Shown: positions 1-6,863, numbered from the stretch's first letter. The stretch is 11,226 bases of DNA from Nostoc cf. edaphicum LEGE 07299 (GCF_015207245.1 NZ_JADEXF010000025.1:1-11226), one strand, 5' to 3'. Notes: a model not told the origin generated them from the sequence alone. Numbers and translations are program-made.

Positions 1-196
1 TATCAGAGACAGAAATGTAAGTTAAAATTGCAGAAATCCAACGCTCAGATGCCATTTGATCAGTTAACAATGCCCAACCATGATTGATCGCGAACAGAAG
101 AGATCCTATTAATAGGGCTACTTTAAAGGCAGTTGGCATCAACTGGCGATCAAATAAGCTAAATAAATATTGTTTTACAATGTTCTTATGTCTCAT
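1..196 (-). CDS. nrtS: NrtS-family nitrate/nitrite transporter (partial, cut by window edge)
   Basis: Reading the minus strand from ATG at 196 gives 65 residues running off the left edge. The start has a good Shine-Dalgarno (AAGGAAAG, plus positions 204-211, 7 nt spacing). Around residues 15-60 I see FDRQLMPTAFKVAL, then INHG (37-40), an M..ERW block and LTY. This pattern (P-T-A-x-K-V-A-L, I-N-H-G, M-x-x-x-R-W, L-T-Y) is what I recall of NrtS, a short two-helix inner-membrane protein reported to move nitrate and nitrite in some cyanobacteria and other bacteria. Residues 22-37 form the first hydrophobic helix; the second begins near residue 54 and is mostly outside the window. The gene lies 99 bp downstream of the NrtA-like gene on the same strand with no terminator visible between them, so co-transcription is likely. 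The family call rests on remembered motifs. Confidence 0.78.
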   Translation of the reverse strand, partial: MRHKNIVKQYLFSLFDRQLMPTAFKVALLIGSLLFAINHGWALLTDQMASERWISAILTYISVSD

Positions 197-295
197 TCTG
201 TAACTTTCCTTGAAGTAGTAATTAGCAGCAGTAGAGGATATTCACAATCATGTAGTTGCATTTAGTTGACATAATGTTGTATTTTGAATAATTCA

Positions 296-1603
296 TTAAA
301 TTTTTCTGATTTTCGCAGCATTTAAATAAGCTTGAGGATTTTCAGGATCAAATTCCAGACCATTAAAAAATTTCTCAACACCTCGCGATGTACTGGGTGT
401 AATCGCTTTCTCCTGACCGATGAATTTTGCTGCTTCCCGCCACAAATCTTCGCGATTTACAGCCTCAATTAAGGGTTTGGTTTCAAATTCTGGTGAGCGA
501 TACCCCCAACGCATATCTTCAATCAAAAACCACAAATCATGACTTTTGTAAGGATAAGAAGCACTTTCACGCCAGAATTTAATAGCATGAGGACTGTTTT
601 CTACTACACGCCCATTTCCATAGTCAAATTTGCCTAACAAGCGATCGCGAAGTAAATCACTTTTGACTCCCATCCACTGGCGCTGTGAGAGAATCTGAAA
701 CATTTCCTCCTTATTTTCAGGGTGATCGCACCATATTTGAGCTTCCAAAACAGCAGCTAGCAGCGCTTTAGCTGCCTTAGGATGCTTATCTACCCAGTTA
801 GCACGCATAGCGAGTCCTTTTTCAGGGTGATTGTTCCACAACTCTCCACTAGTTACAGCTGAGTATCCAAGCTTCTGTTTAATCAAACGATGATGCCAGG
901 GATCGACCACACAAAAACCGTCCATTGTCCCACCGCGCATATTAGCTACCATTTGCGGCGGTGGCACAACAGTCAGCGATACGTCCCGTTCCGGATCGAT
1001 ACCACCGTAAGCTAGCCACCAGCGCATGAAAAAATCTCCTGTTACCCGTCGATAGGGAATAGCAAAACGGGAGATTTCTCCAGTCAACGCTTTGTTAGCC
1101 AAAGCTGATTTGAGAGCAAAGCTGTCCAAACCAAGGTTTAACTTTTTATAGATATTGGCAAGTGAAATCCCTTGTCCATTCACATTCAGACGAGCCAGGA
1201 GGTACATGGGGATTTTACGACCATAGGTAATCTCTCCCGTAGCGATCAGGTATGCCATGGGAAAGAGTAAATGGGCACCATCTAAGCCACCATCATCTGA
1301 ACTTAACATCAGTTTATCACGCGAAACAGCCCAAGAAGCCTGCTTATTTACTTGGACATCAGGCATACCATACTTAGCAAAAAAGCCTTTAGCTTTGGCG
1401 ATGATTAAAGGAGAGCAACTGGTCACGGCGACGAAGCCCAGTGTCGCTTTTGTCACCTCAGGAGTATCACTATAACCAACATGCACACCTGAACTCAACT
1501 GGGTAAAAGTGGAGCCAGAAGTGGCACGATGGGTTATGGTTTGAGTCAGTAGTGCTGCTGCACCTGTCGTTGCTAAAAATTTACGTCTGGAAAGCTTTGT
1601 CAT
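296..1603 (-). CDS. NrtA/CmpA-family periplasmic oxyanion-binding protein, Tat-exported, non-lipoprotein
   Basis: A 435-residue, full-length member of the NrtA (nitrate/nitrite) and CmpA (bicarbonate) binding-protein family. The N terminus carries a twin-arginine signal (SRRKFLATT, residues 5-13) and a hydrophobic stretch. Unlike typical NrtA, no lipobox cysteine follows, so it should be released or loosely anchored. Family blocks are strong: LGFVAVTSCSPLIIAKAKGFFAKYGMPDV is spread over 55-83, ARLNVNGQGI at 137-146, HPEKGLAMRANWVD near 259-272, SYPYKSHDLWF near 349-359, NREDLWREAA near 383-392 and FDPENPQAYL near 418-427. Aligned from memory to Synechocystis NrtA, ligand residues Trp102, Gln155 and Lys269 correspond to Trp91, Gln144 and Lys262. 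His196 of the T-H-D motif is Gly189 here (TGD), next to a four-residue insertion. Kept Lys favours a nitrate/nitrite-type ligand, but the lost His makes the substrate uncertain. The start has a weak SD (AAGAGA). nrtS follows, so a joint transport or sensing role is inferred. No perfect NtcA box (GTA-N8-TAC) was found upstream. Confidence 0.9.
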   Translation of the reverse strand: MTKLSRRKFLATTGAAALLTQTITHRATSGSTFTQLSSGVHVGYSDTPEVTKATLGFVAVTSCSPLIIAKAKGFFAKYGMPDVQVNKQASWAVSRDKLMLSSDDGGLDGAHLLFPMAYLIATGEITYGRKIPMYLLARLNVNGQGISLANIYKKLNLGLDSFALKSALANKALTGEISRFAIPYRRVTGDFFMRWWLAYGGIDPERDVSLTVVPPPQMVANMRGGTMDGFCVVDPWHHRLIKQKLGYSAVTSGELWNNHPEKGLAMRANWVDKHPKAAKALLAAVLEAQIWCDHPENKEEMFQILSQRQWMGVKSDLLRDRLLGKFDYGNGRVVENSPHAIKFWRESASYPYKSHDLWFLIEDMRWGYRSPEFETKPLIEAVNREDLWREAAKFIGQEKAITPSTSRGVEKFFNGLEFDPENPQAYLNAAKIRKI

Positions 1604-2043
1604 ATCGATTTATCTCTTAAAAGTGAGCAGATATATATATTTGATGGCTTCTTTTTGAGCGCTATCCTAGCAGTAAGTCTAGAACGGGGGAGCCCAATTG
1701 CACGGCTCACTGCTATGCATCTATAGCACCCTTATGGGTGTCTACACTATAAACTCAGCCAAGATTGTGTGACAGAGTCTAAACGGCTTTAGGCGAATGG
1801 CACGAATGGCACTAAGAAAAGCGCAAATGTATTATTTACAAGGGTTTCATCTCTTTGGAAAAATGTAGAGTAATAAAGCAGCGATGGCGCAAGCGCCCGC
1901 CAACTCTTGGAGACGCAATGCGTTTGGCATCGCAAACTGAGAGTTGCAGATTATTCTGATTTCCGACCTTAAGACTATTAATTTTCTAAACCTCTTATCA
2001 GGCAATTATTTCAGCTTTTCTTAGTACCATTCAACTCAAGAGT
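1604..2043. other. Divergent intergenic region with small repeats
   Basis: This 440-bp spacer separates the minus-strand NrtA-like gene from the plus-strand NTF2-like gene, so it should hold promoters for both. I see no ORF or RNA gene in it. Small structures present: GAGCC/GGCTC arms (1690-1694 and 1704-1708), a CACCC-TTAT-GGGTG hairpin (1727-1740), a perfect 9-bp tandem duplication CGAATGGCA (1794-1802 and 1803-1811), and a nested palindromic repeat at 1881-1945, listed separately. An AT-rich run near 1630-1642 (ATATATATAT) is a possible minus-strand -10 region; this is a guess. Confidence 0.5.
1881..1945. repeat. Nested palindromic interspersed repeat (cyanobacterial GGAGACGC type)
   Basis: Several inverted repeats are stacked in 65 bp: GGCGC-AA-GCGCC (1886-1897), GCGATG (1881-1886) with CATCGC (1928-1933), AACTCT (1902-1907) with AGAGTT (1940-1945), and ACGCA-A-TGCGT (1913-1923). 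The GC-rich block contrasts with AT-rich surroundings. The GGAGACGC word (1909-1916) recurs in inverse orientation (GCGTCTCC, 2747-2754) in the repeat inside the peptidoglycan-binding gene. Such palindromic repeats are common between genes in Nostocales genomes; their function is unknown. Confidence 0.65.
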
Positions 2044-2589
2044 GTGAATTCACAAACAGCTCAAACCACCACTAATGCTGACGAGTCGGCAATCCGTGCT
2101 TTCCTTCACCAGATGATTGATGCTTGGAATCGAGGTAGCGGGGAAGGCTTTGCTGCCCCGTTCAGCAAAACTGCCGATTTCCTCACGTTCGAGGGCACAC
2201 ATCTCAAGGGTCGAAAAGAAATCGCTGCATTTCATCAGCAAGCGTTCGACACAGTTATCAAAGGGACACGCCTGGAGGGTGAGGTGAATTTTGTCCGCTT
2301 CGTGAACTCGCAACTCGCGCTCATGCACGTAGTTATCAGGGTAATACTGCCCGGACAAACTGAAACTTCACCGTCACGAGATTCGCTACCGCTATACGTT
2401 GTAACGAAATGCGACGAAGGTTGGCAGATCGAAGGGTTGCTCAATACCCGGAAGTTAACGCTAGAACGTCAATTCTTCTTAGACGACTTTGACTCCCTGA
2501 GTGCAGAGGCTCAACGTCAAGTGACCGACCTCGTTGCAGGTCTCAAAGCGAGTGGAGTAATCACTCCGCCGCAAATTGATGCGAAATAA
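2044..2589 (+). CDS. SgcJ/EcaC-like NTF2-fold (SnoaL/DUF4440-type) protein
   Basis: A 181-residue protein starting at GTG. An in-frame stop lies upstream at 1987-1989 and no in-frame ATG lies between, so GTG is the likely start although the ribosome-binding site is poor. The front half has the pattern of the NTF2-like superfamily: an N-terminal helix (ESAIRAFLHQMIDAWNRGSG, residues 14-33), a strand pair with ADFLTFEG and LKGRKEIAAFHQQAF, and a later strand WQIEGLLNTR (127-136). This resembles proteins labelled SgcJ/EcaC family or DUF4440. About 40 extra residues at the C terminus (141-181) are predicted helical and lie outside the usual domain. No catalytic role can be assigned; members include isomerases, hydratases and simple ligand binders. 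No signal peptide is seen, so it is probably cytoplasmic. It is followed after 26 bp by the exported peptidoglycan-binding protein, probably in the same transcript. Confidence 0.75.
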   Translation: MNSQTAQTTTNADESAIRAFLHQMIDAWNRGSGEGFAAPFSKTADFLTFEGTHLKGRKEIAAFHQQAFDTVIKGTRLEGEVNFVRFVNSQLALMHVVIRVILPGQTETSPSRDSLPLYVVTKCDEGWQIEGLLNTRKLTLERQFFLDDFDSLSAEAQRQVTDLVAGLKASGVITPPQIDAK

Positions 2590-2615
2590 AACCAATCTCC
2601 ATTAGGAGGACAATC

Positions 2616-3152
2616 ATGAAACCTCAACTCATTTTCGGAGTACTAACGATCGCAACAGGATTGCTCGGAGGTTCATTCACTCATCCCGCGATAGCGTTAG
2701 CGAAGCGGGGCGCTCTTAGCGCACAGCGCTGCTGCGTTCGCCCTTGGCGTCTCCCCTTGGGAGAAGCGCAGATCGCACACAGCATTCCTCCACAACAAAC
2801 CTCCCCCATTCTGATCGCCACTGCCTACACTGATTTAACTTTACCTACCTTACGCCAAGGCGATCGCGGCAGAAACGTGCAATTGTTACAGCGCATCCTT
2901 CAAGACAATGGCTTTTTAGGAGCCGCAGGTGTGAGGTTAGGCAATCCAAGAGGGGCGATCGTCGATGGCATCTTTGGTGCGATCACAGTGTCTGCGGTAC
3001 GCGATCTCCAGAGACGATACAGAATCCCAGTTACAGGGCGAGTCAATCCAACCACCTGGGAAGTCCTGGATATGCACGAAAACCCCTATCGATCCCCGCT
3101 TCCCTGGAAACAACAGAACATTACACAACCACAAGCCACAGGAGATTTCTAA
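2616..3152 (+). CDS. Exported peptidoglycan-binding-domain protein carrying a repeat-derived insertion
   Basis: A 178-residue protein with a strong Shine-Dalgarno (AGGAGG, 2604-2609, 6 nt before ATG). Residues 1-29 form a signal peptide ending in IALA, with cleavage expected near residue 29. Residues about 78-155 form one PG_binding_1 domain: LRQGDRGRNVQLLQRILQDN, then VDGIFGAITVSAVRDLQRRY and VTGRVNPTTWEVL. This three-helix module binds cell-wall peptidoglycan. There is no attached catalytic domain, so it may anchor or act with a partner. Residues about 25-54 (AKRGALSAQRCCVRPWRL and neighbours) are encoded by a palindromic interspersed repeat and look like non-native linker; the reading frame survives. 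The stop overlaps the next ATG (TAATG), which suggests translational coupling to the small exported protein that follows. Confidence 0.82.
   Translation: MKPQLIFGVLTIATGLLGGSFTHPAIALAKRGALSAQRCCVRPWRLPLGEAQIAHSIPPQQTSPILIATAYTDLTLPTLRQGDRGRNVQLLQRILQDNGFLGAAGVRLGNPRGAIVDGIFGAITVSAVRDLQRRYRIPVTGRVNPTTWEVLDMHENPYRSPLPWKQQNITQPQATGDF
2688..2776. repeat. Palindromic interspersed repeat inserted inside a coding sequence
   Basis: A GC-rich block of about 89 bp with short inverted words, such as GCGAA (2700-2704) with TTCGC (2737-2741) and AGCGC-type arms around 2719-2730. It contains the GCGTCTCC word shared in inverse orientation with the intergenic repeat at 1881-1945. It encodes a low-complexity, Arg/Cys-rich peptide between the signal peptide and the folded domain of the host protein. 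The boundaries are approximate. Confidence 0.6.
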
Positions 3153-3439
3153 TGAACCGAAAGATTCTTTCAACCAAAATCACAACCACAATCGCAATCA
3201 CGATTCTGTTCGGCGTACTGTTACTGTTCAATTTTCCATCCCTGGCTCAAGTCAGTTCACAAGTGATTCCCAGAATCGAAGTGATCGAAAGTTCTGAAGG
3301 GATTCCACCCAGTTACCGTTTAGTCATTAGCCGATCTCAGGACAATGTTTATGTCTTCTGTCCGACTGACTTCGAGCCACAGTTGGACTATCTGCGAAAT
3401 GTGAAGGCGATTCAATGTAAGCCGTTTACCAGCCCCTAG
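3152..3439 (+). CDS. Small exported protein of unknown function
   Basis: A 95-residue protein whose ATG overlaps the stop of the previous gene (TAATG), the mark of a coupled pair. Residues 1-32 look like a signal peptide: MNRK, a hydrophobic core around 13-28, then FPSLA before QV. The mature part is about 63 residues, with Cys70 and Cys89 able to form one disulfide, a YRLVISRSQDNVYVFCPTDF segment and an acidic/aromatic middle. I do not recognise the family. Its coupling to a peptidoglycan-binding-domain protein suggests that the two act together in the periplasm or cell wall; this is inference from arrangement only. Confidence 0.65.
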   Translation: MNRKILSTKITTTIAITILFGVLLLFNFPSLAQVSSQVIPRIEVIESSEGIPPSYRLVISRSQDNVYVFCPTDFEPQLDYLRNVKAIQCKPFTSP

Positions 3440-3511
3440 AAGTAAACCAGTGAGGGGCAACAGCATAACAACTCACACCACTTTTTTGCTTTGAACAGAG
3501 GAGAGATTCAG

Positions 3512-3706
3512 ATGTCAGAGAACAATAAAGCAATTTTAGAAACGGCAAACGCGGCGATCGCCCAAGGCAACAATGAAGGATTCTTGTCGTACTGCGCCGA
3601 CGACACGCATTGGACGTTTGTAGGCGACAAGACTCTTAAAGGAAAAGAAGCTGTTCGCCAATGGATGGCAACGACATACATAGAGCCACCAAATTCTATC
3701 GTTTAA
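3512..3706 (+). pseudogene. Truncated SnoaL-like (NTF2-fold) protein, C-terminal half missing
   Basis: Starts at ATG 3512 behind a good Shine-Dalgarno (AGGAGAG, 3499-3505). The encoded 64 residues (MSENNKAILETANAAIAQGN, then FLSYCADDTHWTFVGDKTLKGKEAVRQWM) are the N-terminal half of a SnoaL-like domain, whose members usually run about 110-140 residues. The frame ends after TYIEPPNSIV, just where the second sheet strand should begin, and the short gap before the peptidase does not restore the missing half. I read this as a remnant cut by a deletion or recombination that joined it to the peptidase region. A translated product would be unlikely to fold as the usual cone-shaped domain. It is a second NTF2-fold gene in this cluster besides the one at 2044. 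Confidence 0.7.
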
Positions 3707-3837
3707 CCCAGGTAGTTACGGTCAAGCATTCTGTTAGATAGGTCAATGACATGTTCAAAACTGCAAAATCACGACAAGAAATACTAGAGTTCAACCTCTT
3801 TGGATTTCGACTCTCATTTCAAAAGATAAAGATACCG

Positions 3838-5982
3838 ATGCGCCGCGCAACCCTTTTCGCGATCGCGCTACTCTTTACCACCCATTTCGCCTCCGCCTGC
3901 ACGGAGTCCACAGCAATGTCACCTACAATCACCTATCCTGAAACCAAGCGAGTCGATGTCGTCGAGCAACATTTCGGACAGACGATCGCTGACCCCTATC
4001 GCTGGCTGGAAAACGATGTCCGCAATGACAAAGAAGTCGCCGCTTGGGTCGAATCGCAGAACAAAGTCACCAATGCTCATCTCAATACGCTGCCAGGTCG
4101 AGATATCTTCAAGAACCGACTGAAGCAGTTGTACAACTATGAGCGGTTCTCTATTCCAGTCAAAAAGGGTGGACGGTATTTCTACCTTCATAATTCCGGA
4201 CTTCAGAACCAGCAGGTTCTTTATGTCCGCGACAGCGTAGATAGCGCAGGGCGTGTGCTGATCGATCCCAACAGTTGGGCAGAGGACGGGGCGACTGCGC
4301 TTGCTGAATGGTCAGCTTCTGATGATGGCAAGCGCGTGGCTTATGCGGTGCAGGATGGCGGTACCGACTGGCGCACGATTCGGGTACTGGAAGTGAACAC
4401 GGGCAAGGTACTCGACGATCAGGTCAAATGGGCGAGATTCACCAGCATCGCATGGACGAAGGACGGATCTGGCTTTTTCTACGCCCGTTACCCTGAACCG
4501 AAGCAGGGCACCGAATCGCAAGCAAGCGTAGCCAACCATGCCGTCTATTTTCATGCGATCGGCACCCCCCAGGCGCAAGATCGGCTGGTCTATACAAACC
4601 CGGATCAGCCGAACATGCTGCATACCTTGAGCATCACTGAAGACGGGCGTTACGTCGCCATCACTTCTACGCCCATTTCAGCGACCAACACACTGACCGT
4701 GGTGGATCTCCAGAGCGCTGATTGGAAGCCTCGCAAGCTGGTCGATAATCTCGATAATCAATGGGGTGTCGTCGGCAATGTGGGGACAAAGTTCTTCCTC
4801 ATGACTAGCCAGGACGCGCCGCGCTTCAAGGTCGTGACGATGGACATCGCCGCTGCTGACCCAGCGATCAGGGATGTAGTGCCGGAGCAGGATTCGGTTC
4901 TGCTCAATCCGTCGCTGGTCGCTGGACGGTTGCTGATCTCCTATCTGGCTGACGTGAAGACAGAAATTCGACGCTACACGCTGGATGGCAAGGCTGATGG
5001 TGTGGTGAAGCTGCCCGGTATCGGCACCGCTGGCGGTTTTAAGGGTAAACAGAGCGACCCGGAAACCTTCTTCATCTTCACCAGCTTTAACGCTCCGGGC
5101 GTAATCTATCGATACGATGTCGCCAGCAACACGGCGCGGGTGTGGGCACAACCCAAGGTGGCGATCGATCTCAGTCAGATCGCAGTCGAACAGCGTTTCT
5201 ATACGTCAAAGGATGGCACCCGTGTCCCGATGTTTATCGTCCGACGCAAGGATGTGACCCGTTCGGCACCAACGCTGCTCTATGCCTATGGGGGATTTGG
5301 AATCCCCATACTTCCCGCTTTCTCGCCGGAGCATTTGGGATGGGTCGAACAGGGCGGAGTGTACGCTGTTGCTAACATTCGCGGCGGCTCCGAATATGGC
5401 AAGGCATGGCACGAAGCGGGTCGTCGTCAGAACAAGCAAAATGTCTTCGACGATTTCATCGCGGCGGGCGAGTATCTCAAGGCGCTCTTAATCACGCCCC
5501 AAGACGGCTTGGCGATTCAGGGTGGATCGAATGGCGGACTCCTGATCGGCGCAGTGGTCAATCAGCGACCGGATCTGTTCGCCGCCGCGCTGCCCCAGGT
5601 TGGGGTCATGGACATGCTCCGCTTCGACCAGTTCACGAGCGGAAAAACATGGGTAGACGAGTTTGGGTCTCCGGCACGGGAAGCGGATTTCCGTAACCTC
5701 TTGAGCTATTCGCCTTATCACAACATCGAGTCTGGCAAGGCATATCCCGCGATCCTTGCCACCACTGCCGACACAGACGATCGCGTGGTGCCAGGGCACA
5801 CCTTCAAATATGTCGCTGCGCTCCAGGCGGCGGATATCGGTGACAAGCCCCACCTTGCCCGCATCGAGACGCGCGCGGGACATGGAGCGGGCAAGCCCAC
5901 GGACAAGATCATTGAGGAAACGGCGGATATGTGGGCTTTTGCCGCTCATTGGACGGGGCTGGATGTGAAGCCAGCGAAGTGA
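3838..5982 (+). CDS. Exported prolyl oligopeptidase (serine peptidase family S9A)
   Basis: From ATG 3838 the product is 714 residues; the frame is also open from ATG 3751, which would add 29 residues. I prefer 3838 because a signal peptide follows at once (MRRATLFAIALLFTTHFASA, then Cys21). The protein is therefore exported, possibly as a lipoprotein, although ASAC is a weak lipobox. The order is a prolyl oligopeptidase N-terminal region (YPETKRVDVVEQHFG, DPYRWLE), a seven-blade propeller over roughly 80-410, and a C-terminal alpha/beta-hydrolase domain. Catalytic residues are visible: Ser564 in GGSNGG, Asp647 or 648 in DTDDRV, and His682 in AGHGAG. Length matches the family (about 700), so it looks intact. 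It cleaves short peptides after proline. GC is higher than in the flanking cyanobacterial genes and the sequence style recalls sphingomonad enzymes, which suggests transfer; a HIP1 site at about 3859 lies in the signal region. No strong SD precedes either start. Confidence 0.9.
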   Translation: MRRATLFAIALLFTTHFASACTESTAMSPTITYPETKRVDVVEQHFGQTIADPYRWLENDVRNDKEVAAWVESQNKVTNAHLNTLPGRDIFKNRLKQLYNYERFSIPVKKGGRYFYLHNSGLQNQQVLYVRDSVDSAGRVLIDPNSWAEDGATALAEWSASDDGKRVAYAVQDGGTDWRTIRVLEVNTGKVLDDQVKWARFTSIAWTKDGSGFFYARYPEPKQGTESQASVANHAVYFHAIGTPQAQDRLVYTNPDQPNMLHTLSITEDGRYVAITSTPISATNTLTVVDLQSADWKPRKLVDNLDNQWGVVGNVGTKFFLMTSQDAPRFKVVTMDIAAADPAIRDVVPEQDSVLLNPSLVAGRLLISYLADVKTEIRRYTLDGKADGVVKLPGIGTAGGFKGKQSDPETFFIFTSFNAPGVIYRYDVASNTARVWAQPKVAIDLSQIAVEQRFYTSKDGTRVPMFIVRRKDVTRSAPTLLYAYGGFGIPILPAFSPEHLGWVEQGGVYAVANIRGGSEYGKAWHEAGRRQNKQNVFDDFIAAGEYLKALLITPQDGLAIQGGSNGGLLIGAVVNQRPDLFAAALPQVGVMDMLRFDQFTSGKTWVDEFGSPAREADFRNLLSYSPYHNIESGKAYPAILATTADTDDRVVPGHTFKYVAALQAADIGDKPHLARIETRAGHGAGKPTDKIIEETADMWAFAAHWTGLDVKPAK

Positions 5983-6102
5983 GTGATCGCGTCAAACAAA
6001 TCAACATACGTCGAACTAATCGAGGAAGCGTAACGCCTCACACCACCCTATTTCCGTCAATGCGTAAGTTCTAACAAACTAATTTACAGTCTGCGCTTTG
6101 GT

Positions 6103-6120
6103 GGGGTCATCGATGACCCC
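6103..6120. promoter_or_regulatory. Perfect 18-bp palindrome between peptidase and hydrolase remnant
   Basis: GGGGTCATCGATGACCCC reads identically on both strands. As RNA it could fold into a six- or seven-pair stem, but no U-run follows (GUUAAUACC), so it is not a standard Rho-independent terminator. It sits 48 bp before ATG 6168 and 135 bp before ATG 6255, which would suit an operator for a dimeric regulator. Its function is unknown. Confidence 0.4.
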
Positions 6121-6254
6121 GTTAATACCTGAACCCATCAACAACTAGCTCGAAGGAGTTTATCCCCATGTCTCACATTTCTTCTAACCACAAGCGAGAT
6201 CGTGTCCTACCCACGCACGGCTCAGAGCCAACGGTTCCCGCTAAGAGGAGAACC

Positions 6255-6863
6255 ATGCTTGCTCACAAGCCTCACATCCGAAGCTCGTTAATGATTGGGG
6301 CGGTGATACTGGTTCTTAGTGCCTGCGGCCAGCCCATATTCGGGCACCCGTCAAATCCGGGGGAGATCCCGGTAGGATTAGAACGATTTTACAACCAGAA
6401 GCTGACCTTCGGCTCGTGCGAGGGCTACGCCACCACGGATGCCGACGCTAAGGCGTTCGCCAACGACACCTTCGAATGCGCCCGGCTTGAGGTGCCGCTC
6501 GACTACCAGAACCCCCGCGGGCGAACCGCGCAGATTGCACTGCTGCGCGTACCAGCAAAGGGCAAGCCGAGCAAACGAATCGGCTCCCTGCTGCTCAACC
6601 CAGGCGGCCCCGGCGCCTCTGGGATGAGCTACGCCTCCCTGGTGGCGACTACCTTAGGTGAGCACCCGATCACCGAGCGGTTCGACCTGATCGGGTTCGA
6701 CCCACGCGGGGTTGCGGCCTCGACACCAGCCCTAGACTGCTTCACCGATGCCGAACGAGAGGCCAACTTGTTGGTCAACTCGATCAACTCCGGGGGCAAG
6801 GACTACACCGACCACCTCATCGGTCTCAAAATCCCCGCAGACGGCGCTCGCTGCGTCCTTTAG
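6255..6863 (+). pseudogene. N-terminal fragment of a TAP-like alpha/beta hydrolase lipoprotein (actinobacterial type)
   Basis: ATG 6255 has a strong Shine-Dalgarno (GAGGAG, 6245-6250) and starts a lipoprotein signal peptide (LMIGAVILVLSAC, Cys24). An in-frame ATG at 6168, also with an SD (GGAG, 6155-6158), would add 29 unrelated-looking residues. The 202-residue product holds the front of the alpha/beta-hydrolase fold: ECARLEVPLDYQNPRG (74-89), the oxyanion loop LLLNPGGPGASG (112-123) and FDLIGFDPRGVAAST (143-157). This is the pattern of the tripeptidyl-aminopeptidase-like (TAP) hydrolases common in actinobacteria, usually about 450-550 residues. The frame stops after the LDCF segment, before the nucleophile GxSYG motif and the Asp and His, so the enzyme should be dead. 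GC is clearly higher than around it. A miniature element lies 57 bp downstream and may have taken part in the truncation. Confidence 0.75.

Noticed and set aside
1604..1800. NtcA box upstream of the NrtA-like gene
   Set aside because: I looked for GTA-N8-TAC on both strands and found no exact match; only weak partial resemblances exist.
2965..3297. Plus-strand ORF of 110 codons across the two coupled exported genes
   Set aside because: It lies in another frame of genes with signal peptides, SD and coupling; its composition is low-complexity Asn/His/Arg.
4678..5151. Long minus-strand open frame opposite the peptidase (also 5488-5949)
   Set aside because: Antisense shadows of a well-supported GC-rich gene; the translations lack family motifs and have no ribosome-binding sites.
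6015..6100. Possible integron attC-like site (TAAC-containing junction)
   Set aside because: No paired RYYYAAC/GTTRRRY core sites with matching arms were found, and no integrase is in the window.
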